This document shows positions 10,720-21,879 of a DNA stretch of 64,000 nucleotides, in pieces. Both the position numbers and the translations under genes were made by a program. The stretch comes from Ascarosepion bandense. Lineage: Eukaryota > Mollusca > Cephalopoda > Sepiida > Sepiidae. The DNA lies in NCBI GenBank assembly GCA_037127315.1, contig JBBBDQ010000421.1, forward strand, positions 3,082,501-3,146,500, read 5' to 3'. Below the pieces are notes generated by a model. The model searched no databases, had not been told where the DNA came from, and worked only from the letters and a program-made list of their open reading frames with translations. Each line of letters starts with the position of its first letter. Within the stretch, counting starts at the first letter, position 1.

Positions 10720-11535
10720 AAAAACATTTAAAAAAATCTCTGCGAACCAGTGTTCGTTGTGTGGTAGTCTATTTTAAGAGAACAGTCTTCGTAAATCATG
10801 ACTGTCAGTGAAATTAATTTAGCTAGGGAATGTATGTTTATTGCCACATGTTATTTTTGTTCCCACTTTCTTTAGTTTAATTCTCCATCCCCTTCTCAGC
10901 TCCGGTCAACTGACATTTCTATCACAATATAGGGTTCTTGCTTTTTTCTATTAATAACACCATTTTGATAGTTTTTGCATATAGTATTATGCATAGCGTA
11001 AATATTCATCGGAGTTTTCATTTTTAAAATTTGTTATTTTATTCCCAAGTTCTGACAGAAAATGTTATATATTGGGCTAGTTTGGACTTCATAGCGTATT
11101 TGAGACATTATGGTGTCTGTAATAAGAATGGTGATTAAAATGTTTTGGTGCAAGGAATGTTGTATAGTTTGTTTGGGTCAGTGATTGTGGCTAGCCAAGT
11201 TTTTAATATAAAACAGGTGAAGAACAGTCCATCTCCATTTTTGGCCTTGTGACACATTTCTCGTATATATACGAAAGAAATATCATTAACTTTCTCGTCA
11301 GTCAGGATGTCCCCATGTATCTCATGATTTTCTTTGGGGGGGGGCACATATCGTAAAAGACTTATGTTGCTACTTTATGTGTTCCCGAAGTTTTAATCTG
11401 ACTCAGAATCATTAGGTTACACCGTTGTTCATTATGAGACAGTTCAATGCCCCAAATTTGGTCTGTTAAATTTCGCCATTGCCAACATCTTGCAGGGTTT
11501 GAATCATTATCAAAGGATCAAATACGATTTAAAAT
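10501..11535. other. Unassigned spacer with (TTA)n run
   Basis: Contains an (ATT)n microsatellite at 10,679-10,719. Otherwise AT-rich, with no feature I can name. Short frames here lack any family likeness. Confidence 0.6.
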
Positions 11536-11538
11536 CCC

Positions 11539-11712
11539 AAGTTATTGTTATAATCTGTTTACCAACCAATACTAGAGAGTCCGTGGGAATAAAAAATGAA
11601 TTCATAGCTTTCCCAAAGTATTTGTGCGTAAGCGAATGTAACGAACCCGACTGGAATATCAACTCGGCTCACTAAGATCATTTCGGGCTGCTACACCACC
11701 GCCTCATCCTGC
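11539..11712 (-). mobile_element. SINE-A fragment
   Basis: Carries the promoter-side half: CCCAAAGTATTTGTGCGTAA, a GAATGTAACGAACCCGACTGG block, and the end CTCGGCTCACTAAGATCATT followed by a degenerate A box. The distal CGAAAGAGACATG half is absent. Confidence 0.6.
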
Positions 11713-12215
11713 GGATAAATAAGAAACTAGTGCCTTCAAACAATTTAGAAATAGATAGCCGGAGTAAATAAAATGAAGGCAATGAGATTCACGCCAATTC
11801 AACTATACAATCTCAAAATAAGCGAGAACATTGTGTGACATTCGACTTCTTGCTAGTCAGATCATTGAGCAGTATATTTCATAAGCTCTAACATTGAAGC
11901 TATAATTTCGTCACATTACGTGTTTACGAAAGATTTAACGATCGCTTGAGTTAAAACATTGCGTCACGACAAATAAGCATGAAATTCACTTTTCTTAAAA
12001 AATAATTCAATAGAAAATGAAAATAAAAATTCTTCCATGATGATTTCGAATCTTACTTTTCCTTTGACGTGCAGTTTAAACTTCCCGAATCTCAAAGTCG
12101 GCAGTTCATTATATATATTACAAAAGTAGGACAGACTGATGGGTTGACAGTCCACTGCTGGTATTTACTTTATTAAGCGTGCTCCATACTTAGAAGGAGA
12201 TTATATATGGTAATA
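11713..12215. other. Unassigned spacer
   Basis: No recognisable repeat end or coding signature. Confidence 0.6.
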
Positions 12216-12404
12216 TTTTTATTATAAGTTTATAATAAAAACATACTTTCCTGCAATACAAAACTGTTGTGTTTCGATACTATCTTATTAGCACCTCGTC
12301 AGGTGGTGAGTTATTTCACTGCCTGACGAGGTGCTAAGATAGTACCAAAACACAACGACTCTTCTGTTGCAGTAAACTATGTTTTTATTATAAGCTTATA
12401 ATAA
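12216..12404. repeat. Fold-back element, about 85-bp arms
   Basis: Left arm (12,216-12,310) and right arm (12,317-12,404) are imperfect reverse complements around a 6-base centre: TAATAAAAACATA, GTTGTGTTT, ATACTATCTTA and GCACCTCGTCAG all reappear inverted. The outer right arm is itself a perfect 20-base palindrome (12,385-12,404). It may be a fold-back or MITE-like transposon, or two head-to-head repeat copies. Confidence 0.75.
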
Positions 12405-12409
12405 GAGTA

Positions 12410-12410
12410 T

Positions 12411-12465
<55 letters not shown>

Positions 12466-12557
12466 AATTCAATATTTTCCATTAAGAGAACAGCCCTTTT
12501 CACAGGCTCTCAAAAGCTTTCTTCATTAGTTCCCCGCAAGAGGTATAATATATGTAT

Positions 12558-12648
<91 letters not shown>

Positions 12649-12649
12649 T
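12410..12649. repeat. Microsatellite cluster: (CA)n(TA)n, then (TA)n(GA)n(GATA)n
   Basis: A CA/TA run at 12,410-12,463 is followed after 90 bases by a TA, GA and GATA compound run at 12,557-12,649. Open frames here (poly-Tyr-Ile, poly-Ser-Ile) come from the repeat. Confidence 0.95.
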
Positions 12650-12810
12650 TGCGTGTGTGCGTGTGTAAAGAATTTGTTTAATTAAACGAATTTTTATCAT
12701 TCAAACGTTATTTTTACTCGATAACCTTGTTTGATGGGAGGCTCCGTTTAATTTAAACAGTGTTTTGTTTATTGCGTACTCGAAAGAAATTAATGATGAA
12801 AATGAACTCT

Positions 12811-12895
12811 AGATACCATTGGAACCTGCGTCCCACTTCAGGGGAGGGATCACCGTCTTATCCGGCGGGCTTTTACCGTTCGGCTATGAATATAG
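12811..12895 (-). pseudogene. tRNA-like sequence (SINE head or tRNA pseudogene)
   Basis: The reverse complement contains TAGCCGAACGGTAAAAGC, close to an A box with D-arm, then an extended middle and GCAGGTTCCAATGG, close to a B box/T-arm. The long spacing between boxes resembles tRNAs with a long variable arm (Leu/Ser type). No clean acceptor stem or single anticodon loop was found, so a SINE head is the better guess. Confidence 0.45.
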
Positions 12896-13116
12896 CTTTT
12901 TTTTCTTTAATACACATACACACACGTTCAAATTTCTCTTGAAATAATATCCATTTTGTATCCGAATTGTAAACAAAACGATTTCTAAAGAATTACTAGA
13001 TATTATTTTTTAATCCAAAATATTTTACGAACGTTATTCTTTAGATAAAATAGTTACAGTTTAAAATAAATATAATATCTAAACAAATATGAGTATTCAA
13101 TACATATAACTGAAAT
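12896..13116. other. Unassigned AT-rich spacer
   Basis: No recognisable feature. Confidence 0.6.
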
Positions 13117-14030
13117 CAAATGCATATCCAGTAGGTGTGTACAACATTCTTTAGCTTTCATTGGATATGGAAGCCAAAGTTCCACTAAGTATTTTGTAGA
13201 CACCATGATACTGGAAACAGTATCTCACCTGCACTTAGGCCATCACTGGCAACATGTGGTGTGTTCCAGTGAGTTGTGATTCCATTTATTTTGGGTTGTT
13301 GGTAGGTTTTGTGTGTGGCACAGACACTATCAGGCCAAGAATCTTCAGGTTGGTGGTATTTCTATAATTGTGTGGAATCCGTTTATGTGGTATAAGTTGG
13401 ATAAACTGCTCTGATCAGTGACTATTATGTTGCACTGTTTGTAGCCATTTAACAATAATTGGTTATTCCAGAAGGATAATGTTCTGTGACATTCGGCTCA
13501 AGTTTCCCAGAATTAAGTGAAGAAACATCTAGAGACTTCAGAGTAATAGTGTGGCTACCATAAACCTGACAAAAGCCTAATTGAGCTAATGGTTAGAATT
13601 GTCTGTGATAACAAACAGGTTAAATCAGTTGTGTATCTAATAGGCTCAAATCAGTTGTATATCTACTAGGTCAGTTTAGCATTTTTTAGCTTCCATAGGA
13701 TATGGGAGCCAAAAGTCTTCTGTTAACACCGTAATAATTGAAACAATGTCCCACCTGCACTTGGGCAATCACTGATTAGACACTGGAGGACTGGCAACAT
13801 GTGGCAGGATCCAATGACTTATGATTCAATTCATTTTGGGTTGGTGATAGACTTATGGTGTGTGGCAGACGTTATGAGGCTAAGAATCATAATTGTGAAC
13901 AAAACACTATTTAAGATGGTAATAGTTCTATAATTCTGTGGGGTCTGTTCATGTGGAATGAGTTCGGATTCCCGCTTTGCTCATTGAGTACTGACCACTA
14001 TCTTGCACTGATTTGTGACCATTTGCACAT
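13117..14030 (+). repeat. Two diverged direct repeats of about 350 bp
   Basis: About 13,117-13,450 and 13,647-14,030 share a series of blocks in order: TTTAGCTT-CAT-GGATATGG, CACCTGCACTT-GGC-ATCACTG, GGCAACATGTGG, TTCATTTTGGGTTG, and TCTATAAT-TGTGG-TC-GTT-ATGTGG. The similarity is roughly three quarters by eye. No frame is conserved between copies. It could be a local tandem duplication or two insertions of one repeat. Confidence 0.65.
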
Positions 14031-14250
14031 ATTCATAGACTACAATTACTTTAACAACAATGTTGTTCTAGAATTATTCTTCTAGAAGAAAAACTTTATT
14101 CCAAGAACCAAAACATAAAGAAAAATATATAAACAAATTAAAAATATATATAAATGAATAAAAATAATAAATAAGCAGTCTAAAGGTTCTGATATGTTGT
14201 AGACATAGGAATAATCTTATATGTACACACTCTCTCTCTCATTATATATA

Positions 14251-14515
14251 TAGTCATCCGCAGACAGATATGTTTTGCTGTATCACAGCTCATCAGTACA
14301 ATTAGACTTCGATTGCTTTTTAACTCAGATTTGAAACCCGACCAAACTGGCGTCAGTCGACGATTCCACCTCTGAGCTATGGGCGCTCAGTAGAAGCAGG
14401 CAGAGTTTTTTAGCGTGTATGTTATCATTATACACCCCCAATAGCTGAGAGTGTTCTAATTCATTGCTGAATGAAGGATGCGTAGATGCTAGAGTAGCTA
14501 CTGAACGTTTTGTTT
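14251..14515 (-). mobile_element. SINE-B with upstream module, copy 1
   Basis: On the minus strand: a 5' module (about 14,515-14,390; CTACGCATCCTTCATTCAGC, AACACTCTCAGCTATTGGGG), then a tRNA-like head starting GCGCCCATAGCTCAGAGGTG (A box) with a GGTTTCAAATC B box, then a body ending ACTGATGAGCTGTGATACAGC, AAACATATCTGTCTGCGG and a TA tail. The same two-part arrangement recurs at 28,271-28,535, so the 5' module belongs to the element. The copy at 24,261-24,405 has only the tRNA-headed part. Confidence 0.7.
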
Positions 14516-15637
14516 AAAGTGTAGATTTATTGTCATGGTTATTAATATTACTTGCTTTTTGAATACTATATTAAGTATCCATAATAATATCTGTGCCGCT
14601 ACACGTTGTCCGAGTCTAAAGATGACGCTCTTCAGGCGAATAAACTTGTGACTTTACGTATCGAGATCGGTTTGTTTTTCTGATGGCCAAGAGATCGTGT
14701 ATATATAGATACAGGTCAGAAAGTTCATATGTGTGCGTGTCCTTTAGTTTTCTTCGTAGATGCAGAGACAGGCAGCTTTCACAACAGGTTATTCACAGGA
14801 TGTAAACAAACCCCAGTGACTGAAAGCGTTCAATCTAATAGCTGAACCAAACAGCGTTCATTTCTGTAACCAAAAAACGTAGCGTAAAGCCATAAGTAGT
14901 TACCGTTTTACATGAAATCTACCTCTCTCTCTTTTCTTATATATATATAAACTCTTTATTGACGTCTCTGCCTCCTGAAATGTATAATAATAATATAATT
15001 TGAAAACATTATGTATGTATGTGGAAGGGGTGTGTGTTCCTGTGTTTGTGTGTTCGTACAAAAAATAACCTCTCACTCTCTCTACATTTCTTATTAAATG
15101 TTCTGGGTAGAGTTAGGGTCACAGCTACTCTACGCTTGGTATCGCTGTTTTATTTCCTGGTAGATATGTATGAACTGTCTGCACATTAACTGTATCTATT
15201 TTACAAGCGCATTAGTACAATTGTAATTGGAGATATCAACTCCTTCCTTTTATTAGGGTGATATTAAACCAGAATCAGACCATATTTTGACAATTTTGCT
15301 AGTTATAAAATTCAATCTTTTTACCAGACAAAACACTTTTACTTATTAAAGTATCAAGTATCAATAGCAGTATATTTTCGAATGCTTTCTTTTTTTTTCA
15401 AGCGGGCTTGAGTAAAGAATGATTCAAAAGTCTCTCTAAAAGTCTAGCTAAGAAAAGTTAGTATTGCATGTGTTGATTATTGCATCAGTGGTTCCTCTGT
15501 CCCCTTCGTTTAATATAGTGACCCTCACACTCTATAAATACCAATATATATGAGTTAGATTCATAGGATCACAATGCCTACTGTGAAAATTCTGCAATCA
15601 CCTTACTTCCTATAAAGGTTGAGGTTTGCTACGGCAA

Positions 15638-15640
<3 letters not shown>
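14516..15640. other. Unassigned spacer
   Basis: Around 14,590-14,670 the minus strand has CCTGAAGAGCGTCATC followed by a GGACAACGTG motif, similar in style to the CTGAYGAGC modules of SINE-B. The rest shows no recognised element. A TATTAGGGTGATATTA motif at 15,251 is shared with 17,036. Confidence 0.5.

Positions 15641-15693
<53 letters not shown>
15641..15693. repeat. (CA)n/(TA)n microsatellite
   Basis: Compound dinucleotide run; a minus-strand open frame across it is spurious. Confidence 0.95.
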
Positions 15694-15695
<2 letters not shown>

Positions 15696-15964
15696 TGCAT
15701 ACCACGGTAAGCACATTATATTTTGGTATTGAAAACAAGCATTTATTTGTTGAATAAAAGTTACTTGTGTCTGCGTAGTTACAGAAAAAGTGTATCTGAA
15801 ATGTCTTGAATTTCTGCGTCTTAAATTAATAGCAATGTTGCAAGTTTGAAACTTTAAAATTGATGCTAAGATGGGAGGGATAATCATTTCAAAGCTTGCA
15901 AAATGTAAAACAGAACCGGGCATAAAAAAAAACTTAAAATCGGCGAATAAAAGGAATAAAAATA

Positions 15965-16330
15965 GTAAATGTGGTTCTACAGAAGGATGATGCGAATATC
16001 ATGGATCGAGTATGTGAGCAATGATGAGGTTTTGGAAAGGATGGAAACGAAAAGGAAATTAATACTGAACATCAGGAAGAGACAGCTGAACTTCCTGGGA
16101 CATGAAATGAGGAAAGAGTGCTTGGCGAACCTGATACTAACAGGCCAGATAGAGGGAAAAAGAGACAGGGGAAAGCAACGGATAACATATTTGAATGACC
16201 TAATCAGGTGGATGACGGAACGAGGATTGCATGGTGTAACAGGAGAAGGCGTACTAAGAGCCACCAGGGATAGGGAGACATGGAAAGCCAATATTGCCTA
16301 CCTCCTGAAGAGACAAGGCACATAAAAGAA
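15965..16330 (+). mobile_element. LINE protein C-terminus, 118-codon open fragment
   Basis: The frame 15,969-16,325 encodes WFYRRMMRISWIEYVSNDEV, RKRQLNFLGHEMRKE, LILTGQIEGKRDRGKQR and a WMTERGL..REKL-like tail. This is the standard C-terminal signature of a large LINE group in invertebrates (after the RT fingers-palm, ending with a GHIxRK..L..LxGKIEGKRxRGRQR basic block). It is cut off on its 5' side, so only the end of the protein is present. The relic at 60,235-61,075 ends in the same way (RIKGRRDREKQREKYL) and is probably the same or a sister family. No host gene is implied. Confidence 0.75.
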
Positions 16331-16611
16331 GATTGCAGTTCTTGTTAGTTCCTGAACTATTGTATTAATAATTAAAGAGAATGAACTCACGACTACTAGA
16401 TGACAATTACCTAAGTACTTCTTATATTAATTATGCCACCGTACCGCAGGTCATCAGGGTATATTTTTGGAGCCTTTTATATTCAATATAAGATGATTTC
16501 GGCATTTGACTATTATTGCCGGTTTTGTACCGCTTTTGACAAATAGATAATTTCTCTAATAGTTGATCATTTGTAACCAATTTGATAGAAATAACTTGAT
16601 TTTGGAAGACA
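16331..16611. other. Unassigned spacer
   Basis: No recognisable feature. Confidence 0.6.
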
Positions 16612-17465
16612 GTGTTGCCCCAAATTTTTAAATAGGGAAGGTATGCCTTTTTAAGTAATCAACATGAAAATTTTATTTATTTATTTTACCTCGGTTTGAA
16701 CCCATATCCCTGACGTCAGTGCGCAATACGTTATATCTTAACCACATTTTCGGCCATGATTAAGTTCAAGTAACATAAGTTTACCCATGTTGTAAAAAAA
16801 ATGACAGAATATAAAAAAACCGATATTTTCAAAATAAACGTAAACCTTGTCATATATTTTCCAGTTGCTTTTGGCGTATTCTGCTCTAATAATTAAAATT
16901 AAATATAAATAGAATAATTGATATTAAGTTGCGTGCCGTCTCTGTATTGATTTTGTTTATCCTTAATTAAACAGTTGGGACCCGATGCACATCAACAGAT
17001 TGAATTTATGACATCATTCCACTTTCTGTTTATTTTATTAGGGTGATATTAGTAGTCATCGTTTCTTGAAGGAAGCGCGTTTGTACGCACGAGCACGTAC
17101 GGGAGACAGAGAGAGAAAGAGAGAGTAGGAAAATATATCAGGATGACCAGATACTATCATTAGTGACGTTTTTCGCGGCTTCGAATCTTCATTGGCATGT
17201 GATTATCATTCAAGTCTCGCTGTTTAAACCACGTGTGCACATAGTAATCTGAAAGTGGAAGATCTCAAATGACTGTCTGGGATTTTGATTTCTGTGCTGC
17301 TGCAACAGTACTGCCCATCTTTCTATATTTTTCAGCCTTATATCAAGTTTTACACGAAGACAATATATCGCTGTCACGAAAGTATGCCCACTCAGTTGTA
17401 AATGTTTTCAGATCACAATTCAAACCCCCACGGTATATTCCCGTGTCGTGTCATGTATTCTTTTT
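16612..17465 (-). repeat. Interspersed repeat R, minus-strand copy without U2 insert
   Basis: Inverted counterpart of 8640-9655. It keeps the tRNA-like box (GGGTTCAAACC on the minus strand near 16,695), the ACTGGAAAATATATGACAAG block and the GTGCGTACAAACGCGCTTCC block, but reads directly through the place where the plus copy has the U2-bearing insert. It therefore serves as the empty-site allele. The 100-codon plus-strand frame at 17,269-17,571 lies partly inside this repeat and is not conserved. Confidence 0.65.
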
Positions 17466-18365
17466 ACTAAGTTCTTTTTTTTATGATGTTCATTATTCCT
17501 CAATGCATCAATTTATGCAAACTATTGTACTCCTTTTGATGATTATTAGTAGTTATTATAGGCACACCTAGGGATTGAAAAATATTATAATTTCCAAATT
17601 GTTTTTAGTATTCAAAAAAGTTTTATAAAAAATGAAATTTAAATATACGAACTGTATTCCCATTTGATTATGAAAAATTATGTCCCAAATTTTCGACTTT
17701 GCACAGAGGCTACTTTTCGATAGCATTCTACATAACCTTAGTTAATAACTCTGGCTGCCACCTTTGAATTTTCACACAGATGTTACCCTTGAATTTTTTA
17801 GCTGTTTGGGCTTTATTGATGTATTTAATTCTTAAATTATTCAAAAATACATAATCTGGAAGAATCAGATCAGATGAACTTGGGGATCAAAAGCTTTTGT
17901 ATTTGTGAAGGTGTTTTTTTATATTAAAGTGTTTGTTCTCAGTGTATAGCTACATTAGATGAACTTGATGATTGGGTCTGGTTAGTTAATCTATGGAAAC
18001 TGTCATCCATTACGATTAAAAGACAAAAGGAAAATGTAAAATAATGTTATAGATTTATTATTGTCATCTCGTAGTCATGCGCTCCATCCTTGTGTCTGGT
18101 TGTGACTTACGAATTCAAAAGAAATGAGCGACCAAAACAAGAATCACAAGGATAAAATACCGCTATAATTAATATAAATTCTATATTAGCCAATCTTTGG
18201 ACACCTGATGATGACGAGAGGGTACTTGGTCGAAAAGTCGTTTTCATAATAACATCTATATCAACAAAGACGAAAACCATACTTCGAAATAATACAATAT
18301 GATGACAATTACTCGTTTCAAACGAAATATATAAATATTTTCAAACTTAGAGAAAATATTTTTGC
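17466..18365. other. Unassigned spacer
   Basis: A CCTGATGATGACGAGAGGGT motif followed by TTGGTCGAAAAGTCG near 18,206-18,240 resembles the CTGA-GAG-CGAAA module in SINE tails. Otherwise nothing recognised. Confidence 0.5.
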
Positions 18366-18369
18366 TGCC

Positions 18370-18700
18370 AAAGCATGACAATGAAGGAAACAGTGAATGC
18401 AAGTGCAGAATCTCCCTCTTCATCAGTACAGAAAATCCACATTTTCTAGCATTGCAGGAGTACCATCAGTGCACACAGAACTAATAGTTTGGATATCTAA
18501 ATCATGTTTGGTAAAGATGTCTGTCACAAACTGTTACACATCTTTCTTTGTGTAGTTATTTTCAGCTCTTCACAAAACAGGAAATCTTTCACAATACCAT
18601 CACTGACATACCTAACCAATGCAATGAGTTGACTGCAGTTTGATACATCAGTTGATTCATTCAACTGGAGATAGATTTTTAAAGAACTATACCTGACATC
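18370..18700 (-). pseudogene. hAT-superfamily (ZBED5/SCAND3-like) transposase relic
   Basis: Minus-strand translation across one frameshift gives LQLNESTDVSNCSQLIALVR, YVSDGIVKDFLFCEELKITT and SSVCTDGTPAMLENV. These match the well-known transposase blocks LDESTDVSNxAQLLVFVRYV..FLFCxxLxxTT and VCTDGAPAMLG of ZBED5/GTF2IRD2-type hAT proteins, including the first catalytic-region aspartate block (DESTD) and the CTDGAPAM block. Stops and a frameshift (near 18,530) show it is dead. The BED zinc finger and the C-terminal dimerisation region were not found nearby. Confidence 0.75.
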
Positions 18701-18924
18701 TGAGTAATAAAATTATGAAAGTAATCCTCGGAGACAAAACTTGTCCCTCAAATGATCAACTTCGAGATACATAGTGAGTGATTTTAATTTCCCGAGAATA
18801 GAATCTAGCAAAAAAGTTTCTATTCACTGGAGATCACTAATTTCTCTTTTGATAATTCAGCTCGTGAATCATGTTTATGTTATGTTTTTTGCTATCGAAG
18901 CAGTCAAATTTTGTCAAATCAAAA

Positions 18925-19198
18925 TTCTCTTCCACACGATTGCTTCCTCGACGGCTACAATCTCCAGGAGTTTAAATGTAAGGTCAATAAACACCTCCTA
19001 ACACACTAACCTGCTCCCATTCTATCAAACACACTTCCCATCTGCCCAACCCTCATCCTCGGTATCCTTACTCATCTGTCACCTTCCTCCTGACATTCCC
19101 TATGTCTAACCACTCCTTCTCTTTACCTTCCCCTATGTAGCCCCATGCGCAATAGTGGCAGTGGAATGCCTTGCTTGGGGTGAGATGATTAAAAAAAA
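18925..19198 (+). mobile_element. LINE 3' end, same family as 22,020-22,620
   Basis: CTACAATCTCCAGGAGTTTA AATGTAAGGTCAATA and the 3' UTR through CCCCATGCGCAATAGTGGCA and GCCTTGCTTGGGGTGA, ending in TGATTAAAAAAAAAA, match the fragments at 1-655 and 22,020-22,620. Only the last codons (YNLQEFKCKVNKHLLTH-like) and the UTR are kept, a normal 5' truncation. Confidence 0.75.
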
Positions 19199-19269
19199 AA
19201 CCTTGCAGAGGATGGCCATCATGAGTTACTCTAGAACTTATATGCAAAACCTTCTGAATATACTGACCA

Positions 19270-19895
19270 AGCATGCACTAGAACATGACTTAAACGTCGG
19301 CATCTCAAAAACAAAGTGAATGACAACAGATAGAACCAATTTCAATCTGCAACTGACAATCTGAAACCAGCAAATCACTCAAATTACAGAGTTCGTATAT
19401 CATGGTCACAAGCTATCATCAAACAACAGAGGAATTGTTGCTATGCATCATCGCATCACTCTGGTTTAGAAACGCTAACATCAAAACGAGTTTCTCATCA
19501 TTTGAAGTCTTTGATACTTACATTCTACTACTTATGTTTTATGGTCTAGAACGTGTTAATAAGACGACAAAGTCAATTCAAAAGCTCGCTACATTCTAGA
19601 AGTACATCAGACTTACGACCAAAAAACGCCTCAGCGATCATATTTCTATCAATGAGTTACTCAACATTGTCAAGCGTAAGCCAATCACAATAGTTATTAA
19701 TTTCAGTGTACTTAAACTGTGTAGTCATATAAATATATCAACTCATACCGTATGTCTAGAGGGAAAATTAGCCTGTAAGAGAAGCAAAGTTCGACAGCCA
19801 AAACACTGGCATGATAATGTTCACTCAATGGACTGGATTTAAACTTTACTCTTTGAATTTAGTACTAATTCAGGAGTAGAAGAGCTGGAATGGTT
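19270..19895 (+). mobile_element. RTE-type LINE C-terminal relic
   Basis: In shifting frames one reads GLNVGISKTK-MTTDRTNFN, ITEFVYHGHKLSSNN, TYILLLMFYGLERVNKTTKS, DHISINELLNIVKRKPIT and a basic KRSKVRQPKHWHDNVHSMDW block. These match the post-YADD half of a common invertebrate LINE protein (KTKxM, FVYLGxxLSS, YGxExW, R-RG-Q--RW-D). Several frameshifts and internal deletions make it non-functional. Confidence 0.65.
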
Positions 19896-20590
19896 AGGTT
19901 AGAATTAGGATTAAATAAGTATGGTATTCTAAAGTTTATTGCAGTTAAGAAAATTAATTAAGTATTGTGTGGATCAGTTATTTTAATAAAATAATTTTTA
20001 ATTTTTAAGATTTATTTGAACATAATTTATAAATGAAACATTGTAATTGTTTAAATTTTAAAAAAGAATTATTTTTTCTGGGTAAAATACAATGTTTATT
20101 TAAATGAGTAGACAGTAATTTTTAACAGCAGGTTGAATTTTAGTTTGTTTTTTATTATTATTAGATTTTTTACGCCCTCATGAGTACGGAGGCTAAAATT
20201 TTTAGTTTAGAATCAAGATTTAATAATTTTAGCATGCTAAGGTATATTATTAGAAACCCAATTAAGTATTGTGTGGGCCATTTATTTTGGTAAAATAATT
20301 TTTAAGTTATATTGGAGTATAAGTTACAAATGAAACATTGCAATCAATTAAATTTCGAAGAATTTTTAAACTGGATTTCGTACAACTTTATAAGTAAAGA
20401 GGCTGGTATGTTTAGGTGAGAGTTACAATTAAATAATTATAGTATATTGAGGTATATTGTAGTTAAGACTAATAAATAAGTATATTGTGGGCCATTTATT
20501 TTAGTAAAGTAAATTTAATTTGAAGTTATATTGGAGCACAAGTTATAAAGGAAACATTATAATTAAATTTTATCGAAAAATATGTTCGAT
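19896..20590 (+). repeat. Three diverged AT-rich tandem units
   Basis: Units centred on GTATTGTGTGGATCAGTTAT (about 19,960), GTATTGTGTGGGCCATTTAT (about 20,262) and GTATATTGTGGGCCATTTAT (about 20,480) share flanking blocks TATTGTAGTTAAGA and TAAATGAAACATTGTAAT. The first spacing is longer because of an inserted piece at about 20,125-20,205. The second and third units are about 220 bp apart. Confidence 0.6.
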
Positions 20591-21169
20591 GTTTACATAA
20601 AACGGCCAGTTCATCTCTAAGGTTCAGTAGTTCCCCATTTTAATCTTAAGCTTTTCACTCAGGCACAGAGGGCAGATGTCGTAGAATGACTTACAGATTC
20701 TTGTTGTTCCAGAATTTTCCATTTTACTTTGGGGAGTTTGTTTGTACCCCTTAACTTCCAAAAATACGTAGAAAGGAATATATGGTTTTGGTACGTGTTG
20801 TTTTGAAGGAAGTTAAGTGCATATACAAACCCTTTTAAAAGTGTTTTAGTAGATCCAATGAAAACTTTTTAAAACTTTTTTCTGACCATGTTGTTTCAAA
20901 CATAAAGAAATTGATAATGTTGTTTCTAACATGAAAAACTATTTAAAAAAAATTAAACTTGCGTCCACCTATGTAGGAGATACCAATATCTCATAAGGAG
21001 ACAAAAAATTCGATCCCTGTCGAAGAGTACATTTTCTTTAAGATGTCTTGATTAACTTATCACACACTACTCAAAATAAAAAAAAAGTGGGTCGTCTATT
21101 TCAAATACTCATATCTACTATAACAACGTTTGAAATAATAATTTTGGACTACAAATGAATCAATTAATT

Positions 21170-21173
<4 letters not shown>
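20591..21173. other. Unassigned spacer
   Basis: No recognisable repeat end or frame. Confidence 0.6.
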
Positions 21174-21215
<42 letters not shown>

Positions 21216-21869
21216 GTTACCTATAGACTCCGAAACGGCTGAACCGATTTTCTTGAAAATTTTCACAGTTGTACTATAAGCGTCTGCAAGTGTTCTTAGC
21301 GAGTGTTCTTAGCTATCGAGGTACCCCCGATAAATATCGAAAATCGATAATCGAAAAAATCGGGTTATAGAAGGAGTGGTTCGAGTGTAATCAAATTTGA
21401 TACACTCATAGACAAAGACATAAGAAACGATATTCAGAAGTTACAAGGTTGCAGTTCTTACAATAGTGCAGAAAATCGATAATATATATATAAAAGGTAA
21501 AATGTCTGTGTGTGCCAGTATATCTGTCTGTATGTCTGTATTTTTTTCAGCCCTTTTATTTTAGTTCTTGCTTTGGGTTTGGCTCTAAGTAGTTATAATT
21601 GTACTTCTTAGTCTCAGCCATGATACCATTTACTCAGAGGGCTTATTTAGCCTTCAAAATTCAGTTTACAACAAAAGAAACTTATTTTATATCGATACCA
21701 CGAAATCAAAATTTGATTTATATCCATTCATTTTTCTTTCTTACGGTTTCGCTTTAACTGAAAACAACTATTGCTTTTTAGTCTTTCGTGCCAACGTCCA
21801 AAGAGTCAGGACTATGGATTAGTTTAAAGCTTTCATTACACCCGAGCAACGCCGGGCTATACTGTTAGT
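21174..21869 (+). mobile_element. Helitron-like element, copy H3, with (TA)n at left
   Basis: A (TA)n run (21,174-21,212) is followed by CGTTACCTATAGACTCCGAAACGGCTGAACC and the family body, including the TATATAAAAGGTAAAATGTC internal motif, and ends CCCGAGCAACGCCGGGCTAT ACTGTTAGT. One base differs from the CTGCTAGT end of H1/H2. A short duplication of GAGTGTTCTTAGC lies near 21,288-21,315. Confidence 0.6.
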
Positions 21870-21879
21870 GACATTATAG

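Noticed and set aside
12601..12649. CRISPR-like or regulatory repeat in GATA runs
   Set aside because: Plain tetranucleotide microsatellite without spacers; the organism is an animal.
12811..12895. Functional tRNA gene
   Set aside because: A- and B-box-like motifs are present, but I could not pair an acceptor stem or define an anticodon arm; more likely a SINE head.
17269..17571. 100-codon plus-strand frame as a host gene
   Set aside because: Half of it lies in repeat R on the opposite strand, and the frame is not kept in the other copy of R.
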